Shown here piece after piece: positions 6,442 through 12,813 of a stretch of DNA of 15,413 nucleotides. The stretch is from Candidatus Bipolaricaulota bacterium (GTDB lineage Bacteria; Bipolaricaulota; Bipolaricaulia; Bipolaricaulales; Bipolaricaulaceae). Positions within the stretch are counted from its first letter, which is position 1. Each line of letters begins with the position of its first letter. The DNA is taken from positions 1 to 15,413 of the forward strand of contig JAJOKL010000075.1 in NCBI GenBank assembly GCA_021129895.1, written 5' to 3'. Under the pieces are notes generated by a model. That model saw only the letters and a list, made by a program, of their open reading frames with translations, was not told the origin of the DNA and did not search any database. Both the position numbers and the translations under genes were made by a program.

Positions 6442-8849
6442 ATGGGAAGACCGCTCAGGCCTGAGGAGTTGCGCCGGCGCTGTGATCCGGGGCGCTTTTC
6501 TTTTTCCACCACCGACGAGCTTGAGCCCCTCACGGGGATCATCGGGCAGGACCGGGCCATGGAGGCGCTCCATGTAGGGCTCAAGATCAAGGACCCCCGC
6601 AACCGGTACAACGTGTTCGTCACCGGGGGGGCGGGGCTGGGGAAGACCTCGGCGGTGACCCATTTCCTGCGGGAGATCTCCCGGGGGCAGCCCACCCCGC
6701 CGGATATCTGCTACGTGCACAACTTCCAAGTGCCCCATCGGCCCCGCTACCTGCTCCTCCCCGCCGGGAAGGGCAAGGAGCTGAAGCAGGACATGGACCG
6801 CTGCATCGATTTCCTGCGGCGGGAGCTTCCCAAGGTATTGGAGTCGGACGAGTTCAAAGCCCAGGCCAAGGCGGAGCGGGAAAGGTTCGTGCAGAAGCGA
6901 GAGGGCTTGTTCCACGAGCTGGAGGAGAGGGCCAAGGCGCTGGGGTTCGCCATCCAGCGCACCCCCGTGGGGATAAACACCATCCCCTTGAAGCCGGACG
7001 GGACCCCTTACTCGCAAGAGGAGTACGAAGCCCTGCATGAACGAGAACGTGAGGCGATCCTCAAGCGCCAAGAGGAGCTGCAGGAGGCGATCCGCGACAC
7101 CTTCCAGCAGCTGGGGCAACTGGAGGAGGAGTGGCAGGAGGCCCGCAGGCAGCTCACCCGGAGGGCGGTGCAGTTCCTCATCGAGCCCCGGTTCGCCCAA
7201 TTGCGCCGCAAGTACTCCGGCCTGGAGCGGGTACAGGTATTCCTCAATGAGGCCCAGGCCGACATCGTGGAGAACGTGGAGGAGCTGCAGGCAGCCAACA
7301 AAAAACCCCCCATCCCGGTACCCGTCCCGGGCCAGGGCGATCCCTACCTCAAGTACCGGGTGAACGTGATCGTGGATAACTCGGGGCTGGAGGGCGCCCC
7401 GGTGGTGCTGGAGCAGAACGCCACCTATACAAACCTGTTCGGGACGGTGGAGCGACGGGTGCAGTTCGGGGTGGTGACCACCGACTTCACCCAGATTCGG
7501 GCCGGGTCGCTGCACCGGGCCAACGGGGGTTATTTGGTGCTGTCGGCGTCCAACCTGCTCCGGTTTTGGATCAGCTGGGAAGCCCTCAAGATCGCCCTCA
7601 AGACCCGTCAGATCCGCATCGAGGACCCGGCTCAGATGTTGGGCCTGGCCTCCACCGAGGGGCTGCGCCCCGAGCCGGTGCCCCTGGATGTGAAGGTGAT
7701 CATCATCGGCTCCCCCTACCTTTATTACCTGCTCCACTACTACGACGAGGACTTTCCCAAGCTGTTCACCATCCGGTCCGATTTCGACGTGGAGATGGAT
7801 TGGACCAAGGAGGCGGAGCAGGCGGTGGCCCGGTTCATCCGGGCCCAGCGGGTGGAGGACCCCGAGGTGCTCCCGTTCGCCCCGTCCGGGGTGGCCAAGG
7901 TGGTGGAGTACGCCGGGGAACTGGCCGGCAGCCAGCGGAAGCTGTCCACGAGGTTTTCGGACCTCGCGGCCCTGGTCAGGGAGGCCAGCTTCTGGGCCAA
8001 GGAGGAAGGGGCGGCCCAAGTGGGGGCCAAGCACGTGCGCACCGCCATCGAGAAGGGGAAGAGCCGGCATGCCCTTTTGGCCGAGAAGGTGCGGGAGTGG
8101 ATCGTACGCGGTAAGTTGATCGTGGACGTGGAAGGGGCTCGGGTGGGCCAGGTCAACGGCCTGGCCGTCATCGACCTGGGTGACTTCGCGTTCGGCAAAC
8201 CCTCCCGCATCACCGCCAACGTGTTCACCGGTAAAGACGGGGTGGTGGACATCGAGCGGGAAGCGGAACTTGGGGGCAAGCTCCACACCAAGGGGGTGAT
8301 GATCATGAAGGGCTTCCTGGGGGAGAGGTTCGCCTCCCAGGGGCCGCTATCGCTGTCGGCCAGCATCGCCTTCGAGCAGTCCTACTCCACGGTGGATGGG
8401 GATTCCGCCTCCGCCGCGGAACTGTACGCGCTCCTTTCCAGCCTGTCCGGGGTCCCCCTCAAGCAGGGGATCGCGGTCACCGGCTCGGTGGACCAAAAAG
8501 GGCGGAGCAGCCCATCGGCGGGGTGAACGAGAAGATCGAGGGGCACTTCCTGGTGTGCCAGGCCCTGGGGCTGACCGGGGAACAGGGGGTGATCATCCCC
8601 GCCGGGAACGTAGATGACCTCATGCTCACCGAACAGGTGGCCGAGGCTGTAGAGGCGGGGAAGTTCCACATCTGGGCGGTGGAGACGGTGGAGGAGGGGA
8701 TCGAGATCCTCACCGGGATGCCAGCCGGCAGCCCGGACCAGGAAGGCAACTATCCGGAGGGCACCCTGTTCCACCTGGTGCAGCGGCGCCTGGCCGAACT
8801 GAGGGAACGCCTCAAGGCGGAGGAAAAAGAAGAAGAGGAAGAGGGCTAG
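6442..8849 (+). CDS. Lon-like AAA protease (AAA_32/Lon_C, YcbZ/LonB type), frameshifted
   Basis: ATP-dependent serine protease for protein quality control. The start at 6442 has GAGGAGGGAGAG ahead; an in-frame ATG at 6418 overlaps the promoter. Walker A is GGAGLGKT (residues 62-69). A long charged coiled-coil insert (about 110-290) is typical of this Lon subfamily, and NGGYLVLSASNLL (361-373) is the Walker B region. VIIIGSPYLYYLLHYYDEDFPKLFTIRSDFD and a C-terminal Lon protease domain follow. The catalytic Ser655 (VDGDSAS, codon 8404-8406) is in the first frame, which stops at 8526. The catalytic Lys (VNEKIEG, codon 8532-8534) and the last 108 codons continue in the -1 frame to 8849. Adding one G near AAAAAGGG (8495-8502) restores QKGAEQPIGGVNEKIEG and a protein of about 802 residues, the expected length. 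The tail is acidic. As read here, neither fragment could be an active protease. It converges with the DUF4015 gene, sharing CTAG as both stops. Confidence 0.9.
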
Positions 8850-9882
8850 GGGCCCAGGAGCTCCAGGGCCTGCCACAGGGCGGAGTAGTCCGCCCGGGGG
8901 TTCCAGAACAGGTACCCGTCCGCCTCCGCGTCTTCGGCGGCTCGGATCTGGGCCACGATGTACTGGGGCAAGGACATCCCGGCGGGGATGGCCATGTCGA
9001 ACGCCTGCAGGAACGGTCGCAGCGGGGTGTCCACCCGGGCCATCCCTTGCTCCAAGGCCCATTTGACGGTGCCGTAAGGGTCGTCCTTCAGCCGCTGCTC
9101 GGCGAAGTGGGAGGGATAGATCATGGGCGACAGCACGTCCACATGCCGTGCCATCCCCTCCAGGTGTTGGCCGATGGGGTCGATCCTCCTGGCGTTCCAG
9201 GGTAGCAGCACCCGGCCGAAGATGTCCACGGAAAGGGGGACCGGGAGGGCCTCCTTGACCCGGGCCAGAAACGCCTCCACCGCCGCGCAGCGGTCAGAGT
9301 GGTCGGCCCCGATCCCCCCTCGTCGGGAAACCGTATGTAATCGAGCTGGACCTCGTCGAACCCCAGGGCAGCCAGTTCCTTGGCCAGGGCCGCGTTGTAC
9401 TGCACCGCCACCTCCTCGGTGGGGAGCACCCAGGGGGCGGTGGGGGCCCCCAGGTACGCGGCCAGCTTGAGGTCGTAGAAGACCACCTGGCGGGCGATGG
9501 CGTACAGCCCCCGGGATTCGATCGCCTCTAGGATTTGTGCCAGGTCCAAGCGAGGGGCCACCGCCCCGATCCTGTGGGCGAGCTCCACCCGGGTGGGGTA
9601 GCACACCTCCCCGTGCATGTTCTTCACGTTCACCACCACGGTGTTCAGCCCGTAGATGGTCAGCCGGTCCAGGATCGTGGCCAGGAAACCGGGCCGGGTC
9701 AGGGTGTAGGAGGTGAGGTACACCCCCCGGCGGCCGTGGATGTCTGGGGTAGGGGCCGATGGCGCGCTCGCAGGGACAGGCGAGGTCCCCGGGGCCGGCG
9801 CCTGGCCGTACCACACCAAACCCACCACGGCTGCGGCCAAAATGGCCGCCCCCAGGCCGGTCCTCCTCTTGTTTCTTCTCAT
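8846..9882 (-). CDS. DUF4015 putative glycoside hydrolase, membrane-anchored, frameshifted
   Basis: The start at 9882 gives MRRNKRRTGL and then a hydrophobic stretch (11-25), a signal anchor or signal peptide, followed by a Pro/Ala/Ser linker (28-46). The DUF4015 (TIM-barrel, predicted glycosidase) part begins at RRGVYLTSYT. It includes VVVNVKNMHGEV (82-93), YAIARQVVF and the acidic signature FDEVQLDYIRFPDEGG (175-190). There the frame breaks: SVDIFGRVLLPWN, HVDVLSPMIYPSHF, LRPFLQAFD and ADGYLFWNPRADYS continue in another frame to the stop at 8846-8848. One extra G in the six-G run (+ strand C-run at 9313-9318) joins them as DEGGIGADHSDR, for 345 residues. Substrate unknown; the anchor places it outside the cytoplasmic membrane. 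No Shine-Dalgarno sequence; TACCAT is 8 nt before the ATG. Confidence 0.85.
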
Positions 9883-9890
9883 CGAAACGA

Positions 9891-9896
9891 ATGGTA
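9891..9896 (-). promoter_or_regulatory. -10-like TACCAT for the DUF4015 gene
   Basis: Read on the - strand, TACCAT ends 8 nt before the ATG (9882); a TTGAGG lies 15 nt upstream. No ribosome site lies between, so a near-leaderless transcript is inferred. Confidence 0.35.
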
Positions 9897-9946
9897 GCCG
9901 CTGGGTGCCCGCCTCAAGGTGACGTTCTTCTTGGGGCACGCGGACC

Positions 9947-9975
9947 TTGTCCCGTACCCAGGGCCACGCTAGCAT
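9947..9975 (+). promoter_or_regulatory. Promoter for a leaderless HAD phosphatase mRNA
   Basis: TTGTCC (9947-9952), 17-nt spacer, TAGCAT (9970-9975), then six bases and the ATG at 9982. Both hexamers match the sigma-70 consensus at 4/6. The predicted start of transcription falls on the A of the ATG, and there is no Shine-Dalgarno sequence. Confidence 0.5.
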
Positions 9976-9981
9976 GGGCCC

Positions 9982-10725
9982 ATGCCAGTCACCCTTTGCG
10001 TAGACGGCCGCAACTATTCCGTCCGGGCATTCCTGCTGGACAAGGACGGGACGCTGATCTCCTTCGACCACTGGCTCAAGGTCATGGAGGCCCGGGCCCG
10101 CCGCCTGAAGCAGCTGCTCGGGCTCTCGGACCGGGAGGCCGCCGCCCTGCTCACCTACATGGGGGTGTGCCCCAAGACCGGGCAGGCCCTTCCCCAGGGC
10201 ATCATCCACCTCCCCCGCTGCGACGCCGAGGCGGGCGTGGCGGACTACCTCACCGGCTTGGGGGTCCCGGACGCCCTGGCCCTGGTGACGCGGGTATTCC
10301 GGGAGATAGACGAGGAGTTCCCCTTCCAGCGGTACATCAAGCCCCTGCCCGGAGCGGAGGAGACGTTGGTCGCCATCCGGCGGGCCGGCGGGCGGGTGGC
10401 GGTGGTGACCAATGATGCCGCGGCCGCCACGGAGCGGCACCTGGCGTCCCTGGGCTGGGACGAGCTGGTGGAGGTGGTGGTGGGCACCGACGTGTGTCCC
10501 ACTAAAAAACCCGCCCCCGAGCCGGTGCTCCTGGCCTGCCGGCGGCTGGGCATCTCGCCGAACGAGGGGGTGATGGTGGGCGATTCCCCCACCGATCTTT
10601 TGGCTGGCAGGGGCGCCGGCTGTCGGCTGTCCATCGGGGTCCTGTCCGGGCTGGGCCGTCCGGAGGACCTGTCCCCCCATGCCGATCTCCTCCTGCCGGA
10701 CATCTCCGCCCTCCAGTTGAGGTGA
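9982..10725 (+). CDS. HAD-superfamily phosphatase, phosphoglycolate phosphatase-like
   Basis: 247 residues, cytoplasmic. HAD motif I is LLDKDGTL with nucleophile D20 and acid/base D22; motif II is VVTND (T143); motif III is the Lys of KKPAPEP (175/176); motif IV is VGDSPTD with D201 and D205. A helical cap (about 30-115) lies between motifs I and II, as in the Gph/beta-phosphoglucomutase-like class. The reaction is phosphate-monoester hydrolysis with an Asp-phosphate intermediate. The family covers phosphoglycolate, pyrophosphate, sugar phosphates and more, so the substrate is open. The cap contains HLPRCDAEAG, which I do not recognise. The start is the only sensible one: six bases after a -10 hexamer, without a ribosome site. 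It is divergent from the DUF4015 gene; the inverted-repeat element begins 5 bases after its stop. Confidence 0.88.
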   Translation: MPVTLCVDGRNYSVRAFLLDKDGTLISFDHWLKVMEARARRLKQLLGLSDREAAALLTYMGVCPKTGQALPQGIIHLPRCDAEAGVADYLTGLGVPDALALVTRVFREIDEEFPFQRYIKPLPGAEETLVAIRRAGGRVAVVTNDAAAATERHLASLGWDELVEVVVGTDVCPTKKPAPEPVLLACRRLGISPNEGVMVGDSPTDLLAGRGAGCRLSIGVLSGLGRPEDLSPHADLLLPDISALQLR

Positions 10726-10729
10726 CAAG

Positions 10730-11003
10730 AGAGCCAGCCCCGCAGCGTCTGGGTTTTGCCGGGCAGGCTCACGTTTAACCCGGTTCCATGCCCCGGGTTA
10801 AAGGGGCTTTTGGAGATGTGGGATTGGGAACCGGCGATCAGGTTGCAGGGCCCCCTTTGACGCTGCGCCAGGAAAAGGAGGGCGCAAGGCGATTGGCGTG
10901 CAGAGTCTGGTTTTCGGGCTCCTCGCTGTTGGGCGTGGGTAAGGTCCGACCAGCTTGGCCCCTTCTTAGCCCCCTCTGCATGGGGGAGGGCAGGGGTGGG
11001 GGT
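10730..11003 (+). repeat. Left arm of the DUF559 element
   Basis: Bases 10726-11031 hold no gene. Parts in order: a terminal hairpin (GAGCCAGCCC 10731-10740 with GGGCAGGCTC 10761-10770, one A-A mismatch); a second perfect 10-bp stem (10774-10783 with 10793-10802, loop of 9); the main inverted-repeat segment to about 10945; and a G-rich stretch at 10970-11003. The terminal hairpin could also serve as terminator of the HAD gene. Confidence 0.6.
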
Positions 11004-11019
11004 GAACCCCCTCTCCCGT

Positions 11020-11025
11020 TACCAT
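11020..11025 (+). promoter_or_regulatory. -10-like TACCAT six bases before the DUF559 ATG
   Basis: TACCAT is followed by six C and the ATG at 11032. There is no ribosome site and no clear -35. The geometry is the same as at the HAD, trkH and trmY starts, suggesting a leaderless message made from within the element. Confidence 0.35.
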
Positions 11026-11031
11026 CCCCCC

Positions 11032-11385
11032 ATGGCATCCAGGAAGGACCTGATCGCTAGGGCCAGGCGCATGCGGTGCCAGGCCACGGATGCGGAGCGC
11101 CTTCTGTGGCAAAAGCTGCGGGGAAGGCAGCTCGGAGTGAAATTCCGCCGGCAGGCCCCCATCGGCCCATACATCGTGGACTTCGTGTGCTTCGAGAAAC
11201 GGCTGGTAGTAGAACTCGACGGGAGCCAGCATGGACTTCCTCCCAGGCGGGCTTATGACGCCCAGCGGAGCCGCTGGCTTCGGTCCCAGGGGTTTCGGGT
11301 GCTCAGGTTCTGGGATAGTGAGGTCCTCATCGACATCGAGGGGGTACTCCGTCGGATCTTGCAGGAACTCGAGGGCCGAGCCTAA
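11032..11385 (+). CDS. DUF559 (Vsr-like) endonuclease-fold protein
   Basis: 117 residues, the usual size for DUF559. Landmarks: RMRCQATDAERLLWQKLRGRQLGVKFRRQ, then GPYIVDFVCFEKRLVVELDGSQH, then GFRVLRFWDSEVL. The residues D50, E61 and D63 (VDF...ELDG), with H67 nearby, fit the PD-(D/E)xK nuclease-type active site shared with very-short-patch repair endonucleases, so DNA cleavage or nicking is the likely activity, although most family members are untested. The start at 11032 follows TACCAT by six bases; the frame is open upstream to 10996, but that extension runs into repeat sequence. The gene lies at the centre of nested inverted repeats, which suggests it belongs to the element and may process its ends. 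Confidence 0.85.
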   Translation: MASRKDLIARARRMRCQATDAERLLWQKLRGRQLGVKFRRQAPIGPYIVDFVCFEKRLVVELDGSQHGLPPRRAYDAQRSRWLRSQGFRVLRFWDSEVLIDIEGVLRRILQELEGRA

Positions 11386-11392
11386 CTTCCAG

Positions 11393-11776
11393 CACCCTCC
11401 CCCTGCCCCCTCCCATCAAGGGAGGGGCGGCAATCAGTTTCCCGCCCCGTTTCTTTTCCCTGGGGAAGGGATGGGGGGGCAACCAGCAACTACCCTCCTG
11501 GGTACCCACATAAGGAAGCGAGGAGCCAATTTTTCTTGTGCCCTAGCGTCCTTATGGGTGCTGCCGCATTTCTCCGCGTCCTCTGAGCCTGCCCTGGAAA
11601 GTCAGGCTCCTCACGTCAATCGCCTTTCGCCCTTTTTGGGCACAGCATCAAAAGGGGCCCTGAAACCTGATCACCGGTTCCCAATCCTAAACTTCCAAAA
11701 GCTCCTTTAACCCGGGGCATGGAACCGGGCCGGGCGAGAGCCTGCCCTCCTCCTCTGAGGTTTGCGGGGCAGGCTC
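11393..11776 (-). repeat. Right arm of the DUF559 element
   Basis: Bases 11386-11775 hold no gene. From the inside out: a C-rich stretch 11393-11425 (complement of 10970-11003); a segment 11500-11530 matching the left arm; about 70 bp without a left-arm partner (11531-11600), which ends in a 7-bp hairpin GAGCCTG/CAGGCTC (11585-11591 with 11603-11609); the main arm 11593-11729; and a perfect 10-bp terminal hairpin (11738-11747 with 11767-11776, loop 19). That last hairpin sits at the 3' end of the DUF2007 gene and may terminate it. Confidence 0.6.
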
Positions 11777-12012
11777 TAAGGTGGGGGTTCGTCCGGGGGG
11801 AGGTAGAAGGCGGCCAGGGCCTCCCGGGCGTGGGGCAAATCCTCCTCTGGCACCAGCAACTCCACCTCGGCCAGGCCGTTCACCGTGACCGGGTACAGGG
11901 AGGGGGGCACCTGGGTGCGGAACCGGACCCGGATCCCCTCCCCCTCCAAGAACCCGGCCAGAAGCCGGGCTTTGGGCTCCCCGATCACCGTGGTCAAGGG
12001 GACCCAACCCAT
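11776..12012 (-). CDS. DUF2007 small protein (putative signal-transducing family)
   Basis: 78 residues from the ATG at 12012, which has GAGGGAGG ahead; the frame extends further upstream but without a better start. The pattern WVPLTTVIGEPKARLLAGFLEGEGIRV, then VTVNGLAEVELLVPEEDLPHAREAL, is typical of DUF2007: a ferredoxin-like, GlnB-like small domain reported in many bacteria without a proven function. Its start overlaps the end of trmY by 19 bases, so the two are translationally coupled in one operon. The ribosome site for this gene lies inside trmY. The C-terminus YLPPDEPPP is Pro-rich, and the TAG stop touches the end of the inverted-repeat element, so the last codons could have been changed by its insertion. 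Confidence 0.75.
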   Translation of the reverse strand: MGWVPLTTVIGEPKARLLAGFLEGEGIRVRFRTQVPPSLYPVTVNGLAEVELLVPEEDLPHAREALAAFYLPPDEPPP

Positions 12013-12596
12013 TTTGCCTCCCTCAGATCCAGCTCGTTGTGCACTAGGGTGATGCACTGGTGGCCGTGCAGTGACAGTGGGCCCAAGGAGATCTTGGGAT
12101 AAGGGGCGAGGAGCTCGCGTTCCTCCGGGGTGAAGTCTTTATGGTCCGAGAGCACGAACGCCGGCCAGGCGGGAAGCGGGGCTTTCCTCACGAACTGTCC
12201 TTCCTCGTCCAGGACCAGCGGCTGAAACCCCTCCCCGGCGATGCGCACCAACAGTCCTCTCAGGTCTTCCCACCGCACGCGGATGCCAGGGGTGGAGGCG
12301 GCCGTCTCCCCGGGGGACAAGCCTTGAGCCCGGGTCAACGCCCGCCGCAACAAGGCGGCGGTGGACCGCTCGTCCGGATTCAGGTGCCGAAGGGTTTTTC
12401 CCTCCAGTTCGATCACCAACCGGTCCCTTATCGCCAGATATAGCCGCACGTCCTTTCTAATGCCGTGGGAGAGGAGGAAGGCCTCGGTGGCGCAGCGGCA
12501 CAGCACGTCCAGTCTCCCGGCCCCGCCGGGGAGATCCGACAGGGAGAAGTCGCCGGCCAACGGCGCGGTATGGCTGACCACCACGAACCCCCGCAT
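11994..12596 (-). CDS. trmY: TrmY-type tRNA pseudouridine(54) N1-methyltransferase
   Basis: 200 residues, full length for the family. The archaeal TrmY signature is clear throughout: FVVVSHTAPLAGDFSLSDLPGGAGRLDVLCRC (4-35), LSHGIRKDVRLYL (42-54), LRHLNPDERSTAALLRRAL (69-87), FVLSDHKDF (147-155), and the SAM-binding knot segment ISLGPLSLHGHQ followed by CITLVHNELD (169-190). TrmY is a SPOUT enzyme that uses S-adenosylmethionine to make m1-pseudouridine at tRNA position 54. Most bacteria have m5U54 (ribothymidine) instead, so the substrate here may be a tRNA with pseudouridine 54 or another RNA. No ribosome site precedes the ATG; TAACAT is six bases upstream. DUF2007 follows with a 19-base overlap. 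Confidence 0.88.
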   Translation of the reverse strand: MRGFVVVSHTAPLAGDFSLSDLPGGAGRLDVLCRCATEAFLLSHGIRKDVRLYLAIRDRLVIELEGKTLRHLNPDERSTAALLRRALTRAQGLSPGETAASTPGIRVRWEDLRGLLVRIAGEGFQPLVLDEEGQFVRKAPLPAWPAFVLSDHKDFTPEERELLAPYPKISLGPLSLHGHQCITLVHNELDLREAKWVGSP

Positions 12597-12598
12597 AA

Positions 12599-12660
12599 CC
12601 CCATGTTACCCCTGGTTCGATGAGGGTGCAGAAAGCCGCCGTCACTCCCCTTGTTACCCC
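12599..12660. repeat. Two 14-base direct repeats in the trmY/outer-membrane-protein divergent region
   Basis: CCCCATGTTACCCC (12599-12612) and CCCCTTGTTACCCC (12647-12660) differ at one base and are 48 bp apart from start to start, between divergent genes. The first overlaps the trmY -10. They could be operator sites for one regulator. The remaining bases 12661-12813 show no gene and no clear promoter; a weak TAGGAT lies at 12781-12786. Confidence 0.45.
12603..12608 (-). promoter_or_regulatory. -10-like TAACAT for trmY
   Basis: On the - strand TAACAT is followed by GGGGTT and the trmY ATG. It lies inside the first copy of the 14-base repeat described at 12599-12660. No good -35 was seen. Confidence 0.4.
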
Positions 12661-12813
12661 GGTGTGTTGTCCGGGCTACGGACAGCCGCCCGTTACTTGT
12701 TGGTGGTTTGTGATCTTTCCAGGCCGCCCCCTTCCCTCGGTTCCCCCTTTGTTTTCCGTGTGCAAGGAACCCGGCAAGCCTAGGATGTGGTGGTCATGCT
12801 AAGGAGGGTCCGA

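Larger units (their letters stand above)
10730..11776. mobile_element. Inverted-repeat element carrying a DUF559 endonuclease gene
   Basis: About 1.05 kb. The two ends are inverted copies: AGAGCC at 10730 matches the complement ending at 11776. Arms of about 135 bp (10779-10915 and 11593-11729) agree at roughly 80 percent by eye, with the first 26 bases identical. The similarity resumes further in as GGCTCCTCGCT...GTGGGTA (10917-10941 against about 11505-11527) and again in a G-rich stretch (10970-11003 against 11393-11425), so the repeats are nested round one gene. The right arm has about 70 extra bases (11531-11600). The element fills the gap between two converging genes: it starts 5 bases after the HAD stop, and its last base is the first base of the DUF2007 stop triplet. 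No target duplication is obvious and no transposase is present, so movement would depend on the DUF559 protein or on factors elsewhere. Confidence 0.55.

Noticed and set aside
6406..8286. 626-codon open frame on the - strand opposite the Lon-like gene
   Set aside because: It is the antisense shadow of a strongly conserved protease in GC-rich DNA; the translation is Leu/Gly/His/Pro-rich and matches no domain.
8494..8502. Programmed -1 frameshift site in the Lon-like gene
   Set aside because: CAA AAA GGG does not fit the X XXY YYZ form (the Gly tRNA would have to re-pair on AGG), and two other genes show the same single-base loss, so error is likelier. Kept only as an alternative.
9898..10728. 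Upstream extension of the DUF4015 frame to 10728 on the - strand
   Set aside because: It runs antisense through the HAD phosphatase; the true protein starts at 9882 with a signal anchor.
10788..11060. Small open frames in the arms of the element (10788-11060, 11231-11710)
   Set aside because: They read through repeat DNA or the DUF559 gene out of frame, with low-complexity Gly/Pro/Ser products and no start signals.
10726..11780. Classical insertion sequence or CRISPR-like array
   Set aside because: No transposase or integrase, no clear target duplication, and no regularly spaced short repeats.
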